Shown one piece after another: positions 14,987-23,969 of a DNA stretch of 64,000 nucleotides. The position numbers were made by a program, and so were the translations under genes. The first letter of the stretch is position 1. Each line of letters begins with the position of its first letter. Below the pieces are notes generated by a model. It saw only the letters and a list, made by a program, of their open reading frames with translations. It was not told the origin of the DNA and did not search any database. The stretch comes from Frankia sp. RB7 (GTDB lineage: Bacteria; Pseudomonadota; Alphaproteobacteria; Rhizobiales; Xanthobacteraceae). The stretch covers positions 23,458 to 87,457 of the forward strand of contig JAUEPE010000026.1 in assembly GCA_030403585.1 (NCBI GenBank). The letters run 5' to 3'.

Positions 14987-17275
14987 TCAACCTCCGGCTC
15001 GCGTGCTCTTCGCGCGCGCGGCCCACCGACTGCCCTCCTCGCCGACTTTCGAGCGCGTCCGCTCGCTGGATTCGGTCAAACCGAGAATCCTTTCGCGCGT
15101 CCGGCTCCGGGCAGCATCGACCAGGATGGCGCCGGCCCAGCGATACACGTTGTTCTCCTTCACTTGCTGGCGCATCAGCTTCATGCGTTCGACCTGCTCT
15201 TCGACCGGCATCGTCATCGCGAGCTCGATCGCGGCCGACATCTCCTCCGTATCGTAGGGATTGACGATCAGCGCCTCGGACATCTCGCGCGAGGCCCCCG
15301 TGAAACTCGACAGCACGAGCACGCCTGCATTGTCCTCGCGCGAGCCGACAAATTCCTTGGCGACGAGATTCATCCCGTCATGCAGGCTGCTCACGACACA
15401 AACATCGGCGGCACGGAACAGCTTGAACACGTCGGCCGGCTCATAGTGTCGCGCAATCAGCCGAATCGGTGCCTGTTCATCCTGGTGTCGCGCATTGATC
15501 TGCGCCGCCAGCGCCTCCGCTTCGGATTGCAGTTTCGAATATGCGTCGAGCTTGCTCCGCGTCGGAGCCGCGACCTGAACGAAGACGAGCCGTCCCTTCC
15601 AGTCCGGATTGCGGGTCAACAGCGCATCCACGGCCCGCATGCGATCGAGGATTCCCTTCGTGTAGTCGAAGCGCTCCACTCCGACAATCACCTTCGTCCC
15701 GGCCGCCAGTTCGAATTGGGCAAAGACGTCGGCACGGCACTTTCCATGCGCAGGCACCGTCTGGAGGGCACTGGGAGGCCATTCGATCGAGATCGGATAG
15801 GCGCGGATCCTCGTTTCGTGACCGGCCAGGCTGACGGCCTGCACCTCGCGGTCGATCCGGCTCTCGACAAACCTGTCGACGCACTCGACGAAATTGTTGC
15901 AGTGGAACTGGGTATGAAATCCGAGGATGGTGCTTCCAAGCATCCCCTCGATGATCTCCTCCTTCCAGGGGCAGATGCTGAAGGTCTCCGCATTCGGCCA
16001 CGGAATGTGCCAGAATGAAATGATCGTCGCCTTCGGCAAGCTTTGGCGGATCATCTTTGGCGCCAGCGCAAAGTGATAGTCCTGAACGAGCACGACGGGA
16101 TCTTCGGTGCGAGCCTCGGCCACCACAGCATCCGCAAAGCGCTGGTTGATTTCCCGATACATCCGCCAGTCGCCGATCCGGAAGGCCGGCCGAACGAAAA
16201 CGATGTGACAAAGTGGCCAGAGCCCCTCATTGGCAAAGCCGTAATAGTAGCCGTCCTGCTCGTCTTCGCTGATCCAAACGCGGCGTAGTGCATAGGCAGG
16301 CGCCCCTTCCGGGACGCGTATCCTGTCATTCACGTCGACCGTGTCCCGATCGGCGCTTCCGCTGCCATGTGCGATCCATGTACCGCCGCAGGCGCGCATG
16401 ATCGGCTCCAGCGCGGAAACAAGACCGCTCGCAGGCCTCTGGACGACGATGCCACCATTCGATCTGTTGTGGATGTACGGCTCGCGGTTCGAGACAACGA
16501 GCACTTCGGCACCGGGCAGCACACCATGGAGCAGTTCCTGGAGCGCCTTCGGCGTCCAGTCAATCTGGTTCGTGAGAGTGAAGTTTTCGGCCTGCCGCAG
16601 CAGCTTGTGGATCTCGCGGTCCATCGCCGACCCACTCGTCGGAAGATGCGCGCCCGGCGTGCCCTGCCGGACCTCATCAACCGCGCGCCTGAGCGAACTC
16701 ATCCAGCTCCGCAGCATCAGGAGCGCGAAGATGATGGTACCAACCGTCAGCACCAGAACGACGCCGGCCAGCGACGCCAACAGATAGGCCAGCACCTGGC
16801 TCGACCGCGCGCTCGCAAAGCTCAGGTCGGTCAGGATCACGAGGTACGATCGGCCCTTGGTGGTGATCACCGGGAACGTGGCGACCAGAATGCGCGTGCC
16901 GCCGCTGGTGACATTGGCGAAGCTCTCGTTTTCAGACCTCGCGATTTTCTCGCAGTTGAAGCTCGCCGGCATTTCCGGGGTCGGCGCAACCAGCTCACCG
17001 GCCTGATTACAGAACCCGACAGCCAGGATCTTCTTGTCGAGCGCCACCCGCTTGAAGAGGTCGGTCAGACGATCCCAGGATTGATCCTCGATGTCGCGGT
17101 CGAGGAAGGGCTGGATGGCATTGAAGACGAGCTTTGATCGGGTCTCGACGTCGCTCCGGGACCATTGTTCGACGATTCCGCCCGTGAACGGCGAAATGCC
17201 GAACGCAACGATCAGCGCAACGGCGAGGCCGAACACCCCAAAGCGAAAAACATCCCGCAATCTGATTGGCACCAA
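14987..17275 (-). CDS. otsA: Membrane-anchored trehalose-6-phosphate synthase with receptor-like N-terminal region
   Basis: 762 residues, about 290 longer than classic OtsA. The C-terminal 500 residues are a GT20 trehalose-6-phosphate synthase joining UDP-glucose and glucose-6-phosphate: VVSNREPY, SFWHIPWPNAETF, LGFHTQFHCNNF and VGVERFDYTKGI (Arg and Lys that bind the UDP phosphates) are all present, as is SLHDGMNLVAKEF. Ahead of it are a membrane segment (about 12-30), an exported segment of about 130 residues, a second membrane segment (about 160-190) and a HAMP-like stretch (RSWMSSLRRAVDEVRQG). This is the layout of a sensor kinase with the enzyme in place of the kinase. No phosphatase (otsB) gene is nearby. 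Confidence 0.88.
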   Translation of the reverse strand: MVPIRLRDVFRFGVFGLAVALIVAFGISPFTGGIVEQWSRSDVETRSKLVFNAIQPFLDRDIEDQSWDRLTDLFKRVALDKKILAVGFCNQAGELVAPTPEMPASFNCEKIARSENESFANVTSGGTRILVATFPVITTKGRSYLVILTDLSFASARSSQVLAYLLASLAGVVLVLTVGTIIFALLMLRSWMSSLRRAVDEVRQGTPGAHLPTSGSAMDREIHKLLRQAENFTLTNQIDWTPKALQELLHGVLPGAEVLVVSNREPYIHNRSNGGIVVQRPASGLVSALEPIMRACGGTWIAHGSGSADRDTVDVNDRIRVPEGAPAYALRRVWISEDEQDGYYYGFANEGLWPLCHIVFVRPAFRIGDWRMYREINQRFADAVVAEARTEDPVVLVQDYHFALAPKMIRQSLPKATIISFWHIPWPNAETFSICPWKEEIIEGMLGSTILGFHTQFHCNNFVECVDRFVESRIDREVQAVSLAGHETRIRAYPISIEWPPSALQTVPAHGKCRADVFAQFELAAGTKVIVGVERFDYTKGILDRMRAVDALLTRNPDWKGRLVFVQVAAPTRSKLDAYSKLQSEAEALAAQINARHQDEQAPIRLIARHYEPADVFKLFRAADVCVVSSLHDGMNLVAKEFVGSREDNAGVLVLSSFTGASREMSEALIVNPYDTEEMSAAIELAMTMPVEEQVERMKLMRQQVKENNVYRWAGAILVDAARSRTRERILGLTESSERTRSKVGEEGSRWAARAKSTRAGG

Positions 17276-17330
17276 GCTATCCTTCGAAGACGGCCACGTT
17301 GTCGGTGGCCTGATGCATCCATAGGCCGCG

Positions 17331-17600
17331 TCAGCGCCGACGGTTCTTCGTTGCGATTGCGGCGATGATCAAGACGAACATCGCCAGCCTCAAGCAATAG
17401 AACGCCGGCTCCAGTTCGTTGGAGATGTGCGTCAGCCCGAGCGTAGCGCGCGTGACCGCGTCGATCGCAAAGGCCAGCCCGAACAGCAGGAAGAAGGTGT
17501 CCGAGGTCTGGCGCCAGAACTTCAGGAAGAACAGCGTCGCGGCGAATGACGCCATCGCCACCGCGCCCGACAACAACGCCGTAAGATTGCTCCCCATCAT
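17331..17600 (-). CDS. Small membrane protein, DUF5985-like
   Basis: 89 residues starting MMGSNLTAL, with three hydrophobic segments (about 8-28, 33-52 and 65-82) and a basic tail ending KNRRR. It overlaps the preceding similar small gene by four bases (ATGA at 17597-17600), so the pair is translationally coupled and may form one membrane complex. DUF5985 is the family I would expect from length and pattern; the function is unknown. The codon pattern and the presence of a paired partner support it as a real gene. Confidence 0.75.
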   Translation of the reverse strand: MMGSNLTALLSGAVAMASFAATLFFLKFWRQTSDTFFLLFGLAFAIDAVTRATLGLTHISNELEPAFYCLRLAMFVLIIAAIATKNRRR

Positions 17601-17854
17601 TCGGCGTCCCAGATCAATCCGAAAAGGAGAGTCACCATGGCAGCCAGTGCGATGAGCAGCCGCCAAAGCGACAGGTCGACCTCGGGCAACACGACCTTGT
17701 CGATGACGAGCACGACATTGTTCAGAGTCAACCCCACGAAACAGAGGCCACTCCAGAGCAACAGCCTGTACTTCTCCAGCCGATAGGCGCCAAGCAGCAT
17801 GCCCGCGCAGACCGCAGACGTCGCGGCACAGAGACCGTAGATGAAAGGGGACAT
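17597..17854 (-). CDS. Small membrane protein, DUF5985-like (partner of the next gene)
   Basis: 85 residues starting MSPFIYGLC, with three hydrophobic segments and a central acidic loop (IDKVVLPEVDLSLW). Same size and topology as its downstream neighbour, which suggests an old duplication. A ribosome-binding sequence (GAAAGGGT) precedes the ATG at 17854. It starts two bases after the stop of the upstream 127-residue gene. No enzymatic motif is seen. Confidence 0.75.
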   Translation of the reverse strand: MSPFIYGLCAATSAVCAGMLLGAYRLEKYRLLLWSGLCFVGLTLNNVVLVIDKVVLPEVDLSLWRLLIALAAMVTLLFGLIWDAE

Positions 17855-17856
17855 CT

Positions 17857-18234
17857 TCACGAACCCTTTCGGAACTTGAAGGCATCGGCGAATGAGCCGA
17901 TCCGGCGAGATTTTGAATGAACGATGTTGGTGACTGGAATGAGGTGATGCGAGTATGCCTCCAGTAATTCTCCGACCAACTCGAGATTCTGCGGCGGAAT
18001 TCCGTCGAGGCTGTAGTTTCCATCGACGCAGACGAGAAGCTCGGCCGCGCAGAGCCGGCTCAACGCCTCCGCCGCGTCCGACTCCACGATATAGAGACGC
18101 CTCGCGAGCCCGGTCGCGTTCCAATGGGACTGGGCGCCGGATCGAATGAGAAGAAGAGCCTCGATCTGGACCACGGAATCGATCCGCTTCAAGATGAAGC
18201 TGCGGAGCTCGTCAGAAACGTACGTATCTGCCAT
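17857..18234 (-). CDS. Hypothetical protein with winged-helix-like pattern
   Basis: 125 residues from the ATG at 18234 (MADTYVSDELRSFI). The pattern QIEALLLIRSGAQSHWNATGLARRLYI followed by AAEALSRLCAAELLV is that of a small winged helix: a first helix, a recognition-type helix after 'NATGLARRL', and a wing. (Quoted in parts; no specific family recognised.) It is the first gene of a tight three-gene group with two small membrane proteins, so it may regulate or recruit them. No metal-binding cysteines. Confidence 0.7.
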   Translation of the reverse strand: MADTYVSDELRSFILKRIDSVVQIEALLLIRSGAQSHWNATGLARRLYIVESDAAEALSRLCAAELLVCVDGNYSLDGIPPQNLELVGELLEAYSHHLIPVTNIVHSKSRRIGSFADAFKFRKGS

Positions 18235-18656
18235 TGCAAAAGCACGAGTCATTGCGTTTGGCGACGGACGAAGCCCGGCAAAATCACCGCCGCTTACCGG
18301 TCGTGGCTGCAGGTCGAACCTGCATCTCCACCTCTGGGTTTCTCGGAGTTACACGCAAGACAAACGGACCGCGCCACCATGCGGCCGGCCACCGCGCGCC
18401 GTTCGTGCAAATGCGGCGTCCTCGTCGCACAAGACTCGCAATGCGCAACCGGATGTTTGAATTCCAATTTTGCCGTTGGCGCCATCTTGCCCCCAAGCTC
18501 TGGCTATCAGCCGTCCCCTGCCGCAATCACGATTGAATCGTGGCGACTCTGAGAGCTTGATATGCTGAAAGCGCAGAAGCAATCGGGCGTAGGGTGCGAT
18601 CTGTCCGATAGCGTACCGAGAATTTGGCGCAAACGCGGAGCCGCTGGGGACTGGTT
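18235..18656. other. Intergenic region without a recognisable gene; contains a small palindrome
   Basis: I see no coding pattern on either strand. TGCAGG-TCGAA-CCTGCA at 18308-18324 is a perfect 6-bp stem, which read on the minus strand resembles a tRNA T-arm (see rejected items). The region lies between the divergent-side promoter of the 125-residue gene and the stop of the quinone oxidoreductase gene. Confidence 0.5.
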
Positions 18657-19631
18657 TCAGGGCTTCAAAATGGACGCGCCGGTGGTGTTGCGGCTTTCGA
18701 GGTCGATATGGGCCTTGGCGGCGTCCTTCAGCGCATAGGCGTGGTTGATCGGCACGTGCAGTTTGCCGTTGATGACGGCGGAAAACAGCGTGTCGGCGCC
18801 TTCCAGCAGCTCCTTGCGCGTGCCGACATAGTCGTTGAGCTTGGGCCGGGTCGCAAACAGCGAGCCGTGATTGTTCAACTCGGCGATCGAGAACGGCGGC
18901 ACGGGACCTGACGCGTTACCGAAAGACACAAACATGCCGCGCGGCTTCAGACACGACAGTGAGCCCGGGAATGTCGACTTGCCGACGCCGTCATAGACGA
19001 CGTCACAGCCCTCGTTGCGGCTGATCTGCTTCACGCGCGCGACGAAGTCTTCCTCGTTGTAGAGGATGACGTGGTCGCAGCCATTGGCCTCGGCAAGTTC
19101 GGCCTTCTCGCGCGAACCGACGGTGCCGATGACGTGGGCCCCCAGCGCCCTCGCCCATTGGCAGGCGAGCAGACCGATGCCGCCGGCTGCGGCATGGATC
19201 AGCACGCGATGATGCGGCTCGACCTTGAAGGTCTTGTGCAGGAGGTACCAGACCGTCAGCCCCTTGAGCATCAGCACGGCGCCTTGCTCGTGGGTGATGT
19301 GGTCGGGCAGCTTGACCAGCTTCTCCCAGGGGATGTTGCGCTCGCTCGTATACGCGCCGAGGTTGTGGTAGTAGGCGACGCGGTCGCCGGGATGGAAATT
19401 CGTCACGCCCGGCCCAACGGCGAGGACCTCGCCCGAGGCCTCGTTGCCGGCGATGAATGGCAGCCCCGGCGCCTTGTAGAGGCCGGTGCGGTAATAGACG
19501 TCGATGAAGTTCAGGCCGACCGCATGTTGGCGGATGCGCACCTCGCCAGGGCCCGGCGCCGGGACGTCGACGCTCTCATAGACCAGGGCTTCGGGGCCTC
19601 CGACCTTGTGCACACGGACGGCTTTGGTCAT
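18657..19631 (-). CDS. Quinone oxidoreductase, zinc-free MDR family (QorA-like)
   Basis: 324 residues from the ATG at 19631, preceded by AGGAGGTCAGGTG. The medium-chain dehydrogenase layout is complete: FIDVYYRTGLYKAPGLPFI and GNEASGEVLAVGPGV in the catalytic domain, then AAAGGIGLLACQWARALG, the NADPH-binding AxxGxxG loop. The zinc-binding cysteines of alcohol dehydrogenases are absent, as in quinone reductases (zeta-crystallin type). It would reduce quinones with NADPH in the cytoplasm. Stand-alone gene; the next gene on the same strand is 75 bases downstream-side and unrelated. Confidence 0.9.
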   Translation of the reverse strand: MTKAVRVHKVGGPEALVYESVDVPAPGPGEVRIRQHAVGLNFIDVYYRTGLYKAPGLPFIAGNEASGEVLAVGPGVTNFHPGDRVAYYHNLGAYTSERNIPWEKLVKLPDHITHEQGAVLMLKGLTVWYLLHKTFKVEPHHRVLIHAAAGGIGLLACQWARALGAHVIGTVGSREKAELAEANGCDHVILYNEEDFVARVKQISRNEGCDVVYDGVGKSTFPGSLSCLKPRGMFVSFGNASGPVPPFSIAELNNHGSLFATRPKLNDYVGTRKELLEGADTLFSAVINGKLHVPINHAYALKDAAKAHIDLESRNTTGASILKP

Positions 19632-19705
19632 CACCTGACCTCCTCTTCTCCAAGGCAGCGAAAGACATAGCGCCCGCCTTGTCAACTCGACCCCGGCTGA
19701 AACGG

Positions 19706-20440
19706 CTAAACCGGCGGCCTGCTGGCCTTCTTGCGGTTGCCCTTCGCCAGCACGTTGAAGAACTCCACCGCCGCCGAGAACGCAATCGCGAAATAGATGT
19801 AGCCGCGCGGAATGTGGAATTTGAATCCGTCCGCGACCAGGGCGACGCCGATCAGCACCAGGAACGCCAGAGCCAGCATTTTCGTGGTCGGATGCTCTGC
19901 AACGAACCGTGCCACCGGTCCCGACGAAATGTACATGATCAGGCAGGCGATCACGACGGCGGCGATCATGATCTCGATATCCTGCGCCATGCCGATCGCG
20001 GTGATGATCGAGTCCAGCGAGAACACGATGTCGACGACGATGATCTGCACGATCACCCAGAAGAAGGCGCTGCCGCCGGAGTCCTTTTTTCCCTCGCCGT
20101 CATCGGCCTCGACCTCGGCGTGGATCTCGTGCGTCGCCTTCGCGATCAGGAACAGGCCACCGCCGATCAGGATCAGGTCGCGCCACGAGAAGTCGTAGCC
20201 GGCAGCCGAGAACACCGGCGCGGTCAGCCCGATCAGCCAGACCAGCACGCTGAGCAGGATGATGCGGAAGATCAGCGCCAGCGCCAGCCCGATCTGGCGG
20301 GCGCGATGGGCCTGCGGCTCGGGGATGCGCGAGACGATCACCGACAGGAAGATGACGTTGTCGATGCCGAGCACGATCTCGAGCGAGGTCAAGGTGAGCA
20401 GCGCGGCCCAGGCCTCGGGACTAGTCAACAAATGCATCAT
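19706..20440 (-). CDS. TerC-family integral membrane protein
   Basis: About 244 residues with seven predicted membrane segments. The TerC signature is clear: SLEIVLGIDNVIFLSVIVSR near the N-terminus and VDIVFSLDSIITAIG in the middle, both with the membrane-embedded acidic residues that define the family. TerC/Alx proteins act in metal (manganese) export or in tellurite resistance and, in some bacteria, in helping secreted proteins acquire metal. A longer frame reaches 20734, but homology begins at the two adjacent ATGs at 20437-20440, which overlap the stop of pcs. This suggests coupling with pcs. Confidence 0.9.
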   Translation of the reverse strand: MMHLLTSPEAWAALLTLTSLEIVLGIDNVIFLSVIVSRIPEPQAHRARQIGLALALIFRIILLSVLVWLIGLTAPVFSAAGYDFSWRDLILIGGGLFLIAKATHEIHAEVEADDGEGKKDSGGSAFFWVIVQIIVVDIVFSLDSIITAIGMAQDIEIMIAAVVIACLIMYISSGPVARFVAEHPTTKMLALAFLVLIGVALVADGFKFHIPRGYIYFAIAFSAAVEFFNVLAKGNRKKASRPPV

Positions 20441-21162
20441 GCGAAGGACCTTGCCAGGCGGATCAAAGCGTCGCTGAACGCAATCCAGAGCGCGATCGCG
20501 CAGAGCGCAATCGTCACGCCGGTACCGACGCGGAAATCCATCTCCAGCACGTAAATCGCGAGCACCGCTCCGATAGCGATCAGCGACATCGTCAGCCAGC
20601 GCAGCCGCACGACGCGAACCGGATGCAGGACGTGGAACGGCACGAAGGTCAGCACAACCAGGGCCGCGACCAGCAGCGTCGACGACAACGGCGGCAAGTG
20701 CAGCAGGAACAGATAGAACGCCGCGGCATTCCACAACGCGGGAAAGCCGCGGAAATGATTGTCATCCGCCTTCATGCGCAGATCGGCGAAATATAATGCG
20801 CTGGTGACGATGATGGCGATACCGAGCAAGGGCGCCGCCACCGGCAGCAACAGGCCGCTCGCCACGATCGCATAGGCGGGAACAAAGACATAGGTGACGA
20901 AATCGACCACGAGATCGAGCACGTCGCCCGACCAGTTCGGCTGCACATCCTTGACCTTGAGCCGGCGCGCGATCGGCCCGTCGATGGCGTCGATGATCAG
21001 GGCGACGCCCAGCCAGCCGAACATCGCCGCCCAGTGCTCGCGCACCGCTTCCAGCATCGCCAATAGTGCGATGGCCGCGCCGAAGGCGGTGAAGATGTGC
21101 ACCGAAAACGCCGCGGCTCGGATCGCGGGCGTCGGCTTGAGGGAATCCCCTTGGCTGTCCAT
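20437..21162 (-). CDS. pcs: Phosphatidylcholine synthase
   Basis: 241 residues with about eight membrane segments. The CDP-alcohol phosphotransferase motif DG-x2-AR-x(n)-G-x3-D-x3-D is seen as IDGPIARRLKV followed by SGDVLDLVVDFV. The wider spacing and the PNWSGDVLD segment fit phosphatidylcholine synthase (Pcs), which joins CDP-diacylglycerol with choline at the inner membrane. Phosphatidylcholine is a major membrane lipid in rhizobia and is needed for full symbiosis. Phosphatidylserine or phosphatidylglycerophosphate synthase are less likely given the overall sequence. The downstream terC gene overlaps its end. Confidence 0.87.
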   Translation of the reverse strand: MDSQGDSLKPTPAIRAAAFSVHIFTAFGAAIALLAMLEAVREHWAAMFGWLGVALIIDAIDGPIARRLKVKDVQPNWSGDVLDLVVDFVTYVFVPAYAIVASGLLLPVAAPLLGIAIIVTSALYFADLRMKADDNHFRGFPALWNAAAFYLFLLHLPPLSSTLLVAALVVLTFVPFHVLHPVRVVRLRWLTMSLIAIGAVLAIYVLEMDFRVGTGVTIALCAIALWIAFSDALIRLARSFA

Positions 21163-21291
21163 GGGCCTCTGCTACCAGAACGGGACCGGTTTGCACATCC
21201 GCCGTCGCGGCATTGCATCGCGCAATTCGTCATGAAATCAGGCAAAATAGGTGGGCTTGTATTTGCCGCAGGCCGTGTCAAATGTCGTTCC

Positions 21292-22476
21292 ATGACAAAC
21301 GCATCCACACTCTTTGATGTCAGCGTTATCGGCGGGGGACCGGCAGGCCTTGCGGCAGCAATTGCACTCGCACAGGCCGGCGCACGGACCGCGCTGGTGG
21401 CGCGGCGCCTGCCCTACGCCGACAACCGCACCACCGCACTGTTGGGTGCCTCCGTCGAGCTTCTGGAAAACCTCGACGTCTGGCCGCGCTGCAGGGACAA
21501 GGCGGCGCCGCTCGAGGTGATGCGCCTCGTCGACGACACCGGGCGGCTGTTCCGCAGCCCCGAGGTCCGGTTCTCCTGCCACGAGATCGCGCTCGACGCG
21601 TTCGGTTACAACATCGACAACCGCTCGCTGATGCTGGCGCTGGAGGCGCGCGCGGCCGAGCTTCCCAACCTCGTCCGTTTCGACGACGAGGCCGAGAACG
21701 TCGTCGTCGAAGCCGATGATGTCGCAATCCGCACGGCGTCCGGACAGTTCCTGACGGCGCGGCTCGTGGTCGGCGCCGACGGCCGGCACTCGCTGTGCCG
21801 GGAGGCCGCCGGCATTGCGGTGACACGGCGCGACCTGACGCAGACGGCACTGACTTTCAACGTCGGCCATGCCCGCCCGCACCGCAACGTTTCGACCGAG
21901 TTCCACACGCCGCATGGCCCTTGCGTGTTCGTGCCCCTGCCCGGCAATCGCTCCAGCGTCGTCTGGGTCTCGGCGCCCGCGGAGGCCGAACGGCTTCGCG
22001 GCTCGAGCGACGAAGAACTGTCCGCCGCGATCGAGAAGCAGTCGCATTCCATTCTCGGCCGGATGACGGTCGAGCCCGGCCGCAACTTGTTTCCGCTCGC
22101 GATCGAGCGTCCGCAGTCCTTCGGTCGCGACCATATCGCGCTGGTCGGCGAAGCCGCCCATGTGGTTCCCCCGATCGGGGCCCAGGGCCTCAATCTCGGT
22201 CTGCGGGATGCTGCCGATATTGCCCGGCTAGCCGGTGAGGCCATCGCATCCGGCCAGGATCCCGGCGCGGCCGACGTGCTCAAGCGCTACGACCGGGCGC
22301 GGCGTCCGGACATCTTGAGCCGGACCTTTGCGATCGACATCGCCAATCGCTCGCTGCTCAACGACTTCCTGCCGCTCCAGCCGATCCGTGCCGTCGGCAT
22401 GCACCTGCTCGGCGCCATCGGCCCGCTCAGGCGTTTCGCCATGCGCGAGGGGCTGACGCCGACCTGGCGAAAGTAG
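21292..22476 (+). CDS. UbiH/UbiF-family FAD-dependent hydroxylase
   Basis: 394 residues from the ATG at 21292 (MTNASTLFDVSVI). FAD-binding features: VIGGGPAGLAAAIALAQAG (dinucleotide fold), VVGADGRHSLCRE (DG motif) and LVGEAAHVVPPIGAQGLNLG (GD-type motif that contacts the ribityl chain; Glu replaces the usual Asp). The latter block, with PPIGAQGLNLGLRD, is typical of ubiquinone-ring hydroxylases, so a role in ubiquinone synthesis is likely; which ring position it hydroxylates cannot be told. An upstream extension to 21097 exists but overlaps the pcs promoter side and is not supported. Confidence 0.85.
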   Translation: MTNASTLFDVSVIGGGPAGLAAAIALAQAGARTALVARRLPYADNRTTALLGASVELLENLDVWPRCRDKAAPLEVMRLVDDTGRLFRSPEVRFSCHEIALDAFGYNIDNRSLMLALEARAAELPNLVRFDDEAENVVVEADDVAIRTASGQFLTARLVVGADGRHSLCREAAGIAVTRRDLTQTALTFNVGHARPHRNVSTEFHTPHGPCVFVPLPGNRSSVVWVSAPAEAERLRGSSDEELSAAIEKQSHSILGRMTVEPGRNLFPLAIERPQSFGRDHIALVGEAAHVVPPIGAQGLNLGLRDAADIARLAGEAIASGQDPGAADVLKRYDRARRPDILSRTFAIDIANRSLLNDFLPLQPIRAVGMHLLGAIGPLRRFAMREGLTPTWRK

Positions 22477-22479
22477 GAT

Positions 22480-23433
22480 CTACGGAAACGCCAACCGGCC
22501 GGTCTGGAGTAACCACATCACGCTGGTCAGCGTGACCACGGATGCGAACGTTCCGAGCAGCACGGCGACGGAGGCGGATTCGATCCAGGCATCGTTCTGA
22601 CGGGCGATCACGAACACATTCAGCGCCGGCGGCAGCGAGGCCATCAGGATCGCGGTCGCGGCCCAGGGCTGCGCGAACGGACCGAACGCCAGCATCAGGC
22701 CGAACGCCGCGAGCGGATGGATCAGGAGTTTGACGGCGATCACGCCCGGTACTTCCCAGGGCACACGGTCGAACGGCCGCAGCGCCACGGTGACGCCGAG
22801 CACGAACAACGCGGTCGGAGCGGCGGCGTTCTGGAGGAAGCTGATGGTGCGGTCGAGCGCCACCGGCAGCTCGATATGGAGCGCTGCCACGGCCGCGCCA
22901 AAGCAGGCCGACATGATCAGCGGGTTGAGCACGATCTGCTTCAGCACGACGCCGAAGGCATGCACGATCGAGGGATGGTCGCGGTCGGAGAGCTCAATCA
23001 GCAGCGGCACGATCGTAAACAGAAAGATGCTGTCGCAGCAGAAGATCAGCGCCGTCGGCGCCGACGCCTTCGGCCCGAGCACGGCGAGCGCCAGTCCCGG
23101 CCCCATGTAGCCGATATTGCCGTAGCCGCCGGAGAGGCCCGCTAGTGTCGCTTCGCGCAGCGTCAGGCCGCCGAGCACCTTGCCGACGACCAGTGCCAGC
23201 ATGAACGCGGCAACGGTCGACAGCGTGGTCGCGACCAGGAACGGCGGGTTGTTCAATTCCGAGAACGGCGTCTTCGACATGATCGCAAACAGCAGCGCCG
23301 GCAGCGACACGTAGAGCAGGAAGAAGTTCATCCAGGCGAGGCCCGATTCCGGCAGCGATTTGGCCTTGCCGCAGGCGAAACCAACGAAGATCAAGCCGAA
23401 ATAAGGTAACGCGAGATTGAGGATATCGACCAT
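22480..23433 (-). CDS. AEC-family (auxin efflux carrier-like) transporter
   Basis: 317 residues with about ten hydrophobic segments arranged as two inverted five-helix halves. Typical blocks: LNLALPYFGLIFVGFACGK at the N-terminus, GGYGNIGYMGPGLAL in the middle and ASLPPALNVFVIARQN near the C-terminus, the last carrying the helix-breaking motif that lines the substrate site. Bacterial members move organic acids such as malate or malonate. The ligand is unknown here. It is convergent with the hydroxylase gene (3-base gap) and divergent from hspQ. Confidence 0.88.
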   Translation of the reverse strand: MVDILNLALPYFGLIFVGFACGKAKSLPESGLAWMNFFLLYVSLPALLFAIMSKTPFSELNNPPFLVATTLSTVAAFMLALVVGKVLGGLTLREATLAGLSGGYGNIGYMGPGLALAVLGPKASAPTALIFCCDSIFLFTIVPLLIELSDRDHPSIVHAFGVVLKQIVLNPLIMSACFGAAVAALHIELPVALDRTISFLQNAAAPTALFVLGVTVALRPFDRVPWEVPGVIAVKLLIHPLAAFGLMLAFGPFAQPWAATAILMASLPPALNVFVIARQNDAWIESASVAVLLGTFASVVTLTSVMWLLQTGRLAFP

Positions 23434-23539
23434 TGATGAAGTGTTTTCTGAAGATTTGGGGCCTATCCGCGCCTTGAGCAGACGTTAATTGCAAATGAGG
23501 GCACTAGCATCGGCCACAATCCTGGTCTATCGACGGGGA

Positions 23540-23872
23540 ATGATTAAAGCGCGGACCGCCAAATTTCAGATCGGTCAGGTCGTTCGCCACCGGATCTTCT
23601 CGTTCCGGGGGGTGATTTTCGACATCGATCCGGAGTTCAACAACACCGAGGAGTGGTGGCTGTCGATCCCCGAGGAGGTGCGCCCTCACAAGGATCAGCC
23701 GTTCTACCACCTGCTCGCGGAGAACGCGGAGTCCGAGTACGTCGCTTACGTGTCCGAGCAGAACCTGCTGCCCGACGAGTCCGGCGAGCCGATCCGGCAT
23801 TCCCAGGTCGCCGAGATCTTCGTCAAGAACAAGGATGGCGGCTACCGCCCGCGCAATCCGTCGCTGAATTGA
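23540..23872 (+). CDS. hspQ: Heat shock protein HspQ
   Basis: 110 residues from the ATG at 23540 (MIKARTAKFQIG). HspQ (YccV, 'hemimethylated DNA-binding') features: GQVVRHRIFSFRGVIFDIDP, WWLSIPEEVRPHKDQPFYHL and YVAYVSEQNLLPD in the conserved order. In enterobacteria it modulates the Lon protease and affects DnaA stability after heat stress. An upstream in-frame start at 23489 gives a non-homologous 17-residue extension. A strong bidirectional terminator follows. Confidence 0.93.
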   Translation: MIKARTAKFQIGQVVRHRIFSFRGVIFDIDPEFNNTEEWWLSIPEEVRPHKDQPFYHLLAENAESEYVAYVSEQNLLPDESGEPIRHSQVAEIFVKNKDGGYRPRNPSLN

Positions 23873-23917
23873 GCCGTCCGTCCTTGCTCGAAATGTCGCC
23901 GCCATCAAGCGGTCAGC

Positions 23918-23947
23918 AAAAAAGGCGCTCGAACCGAGCGCCTTTTT
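23918..23947. terminator. Bidirectional Rho-independent terminator
   Basis: GGCGCTCG (23924-23931) and CGAGCGCC (23935-23942) pair perfectly, with an A-run before (23918-23923) and TTTTT after (23943-23947). It can stop both hspQ (plus) and the convergent IalB gene (minus). Confidence 0.9.
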
Positions 23948-23969
23948 CATGTCCGGGATCTGAGCCCGG

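Noticed and set aside
18290..18385. tRNA-like sequence on the minus strand (GTGGC...GCCAC ends, GGTTCGACC in a TGCAGG/CCTGCA stem)
   Set aside because: The presumed T-arm has only a five-base loop, the D-arm cannot be formed and the acceptor stem has a mismatch. It may be a tRNA relic but does not fold as a functional tRNA.
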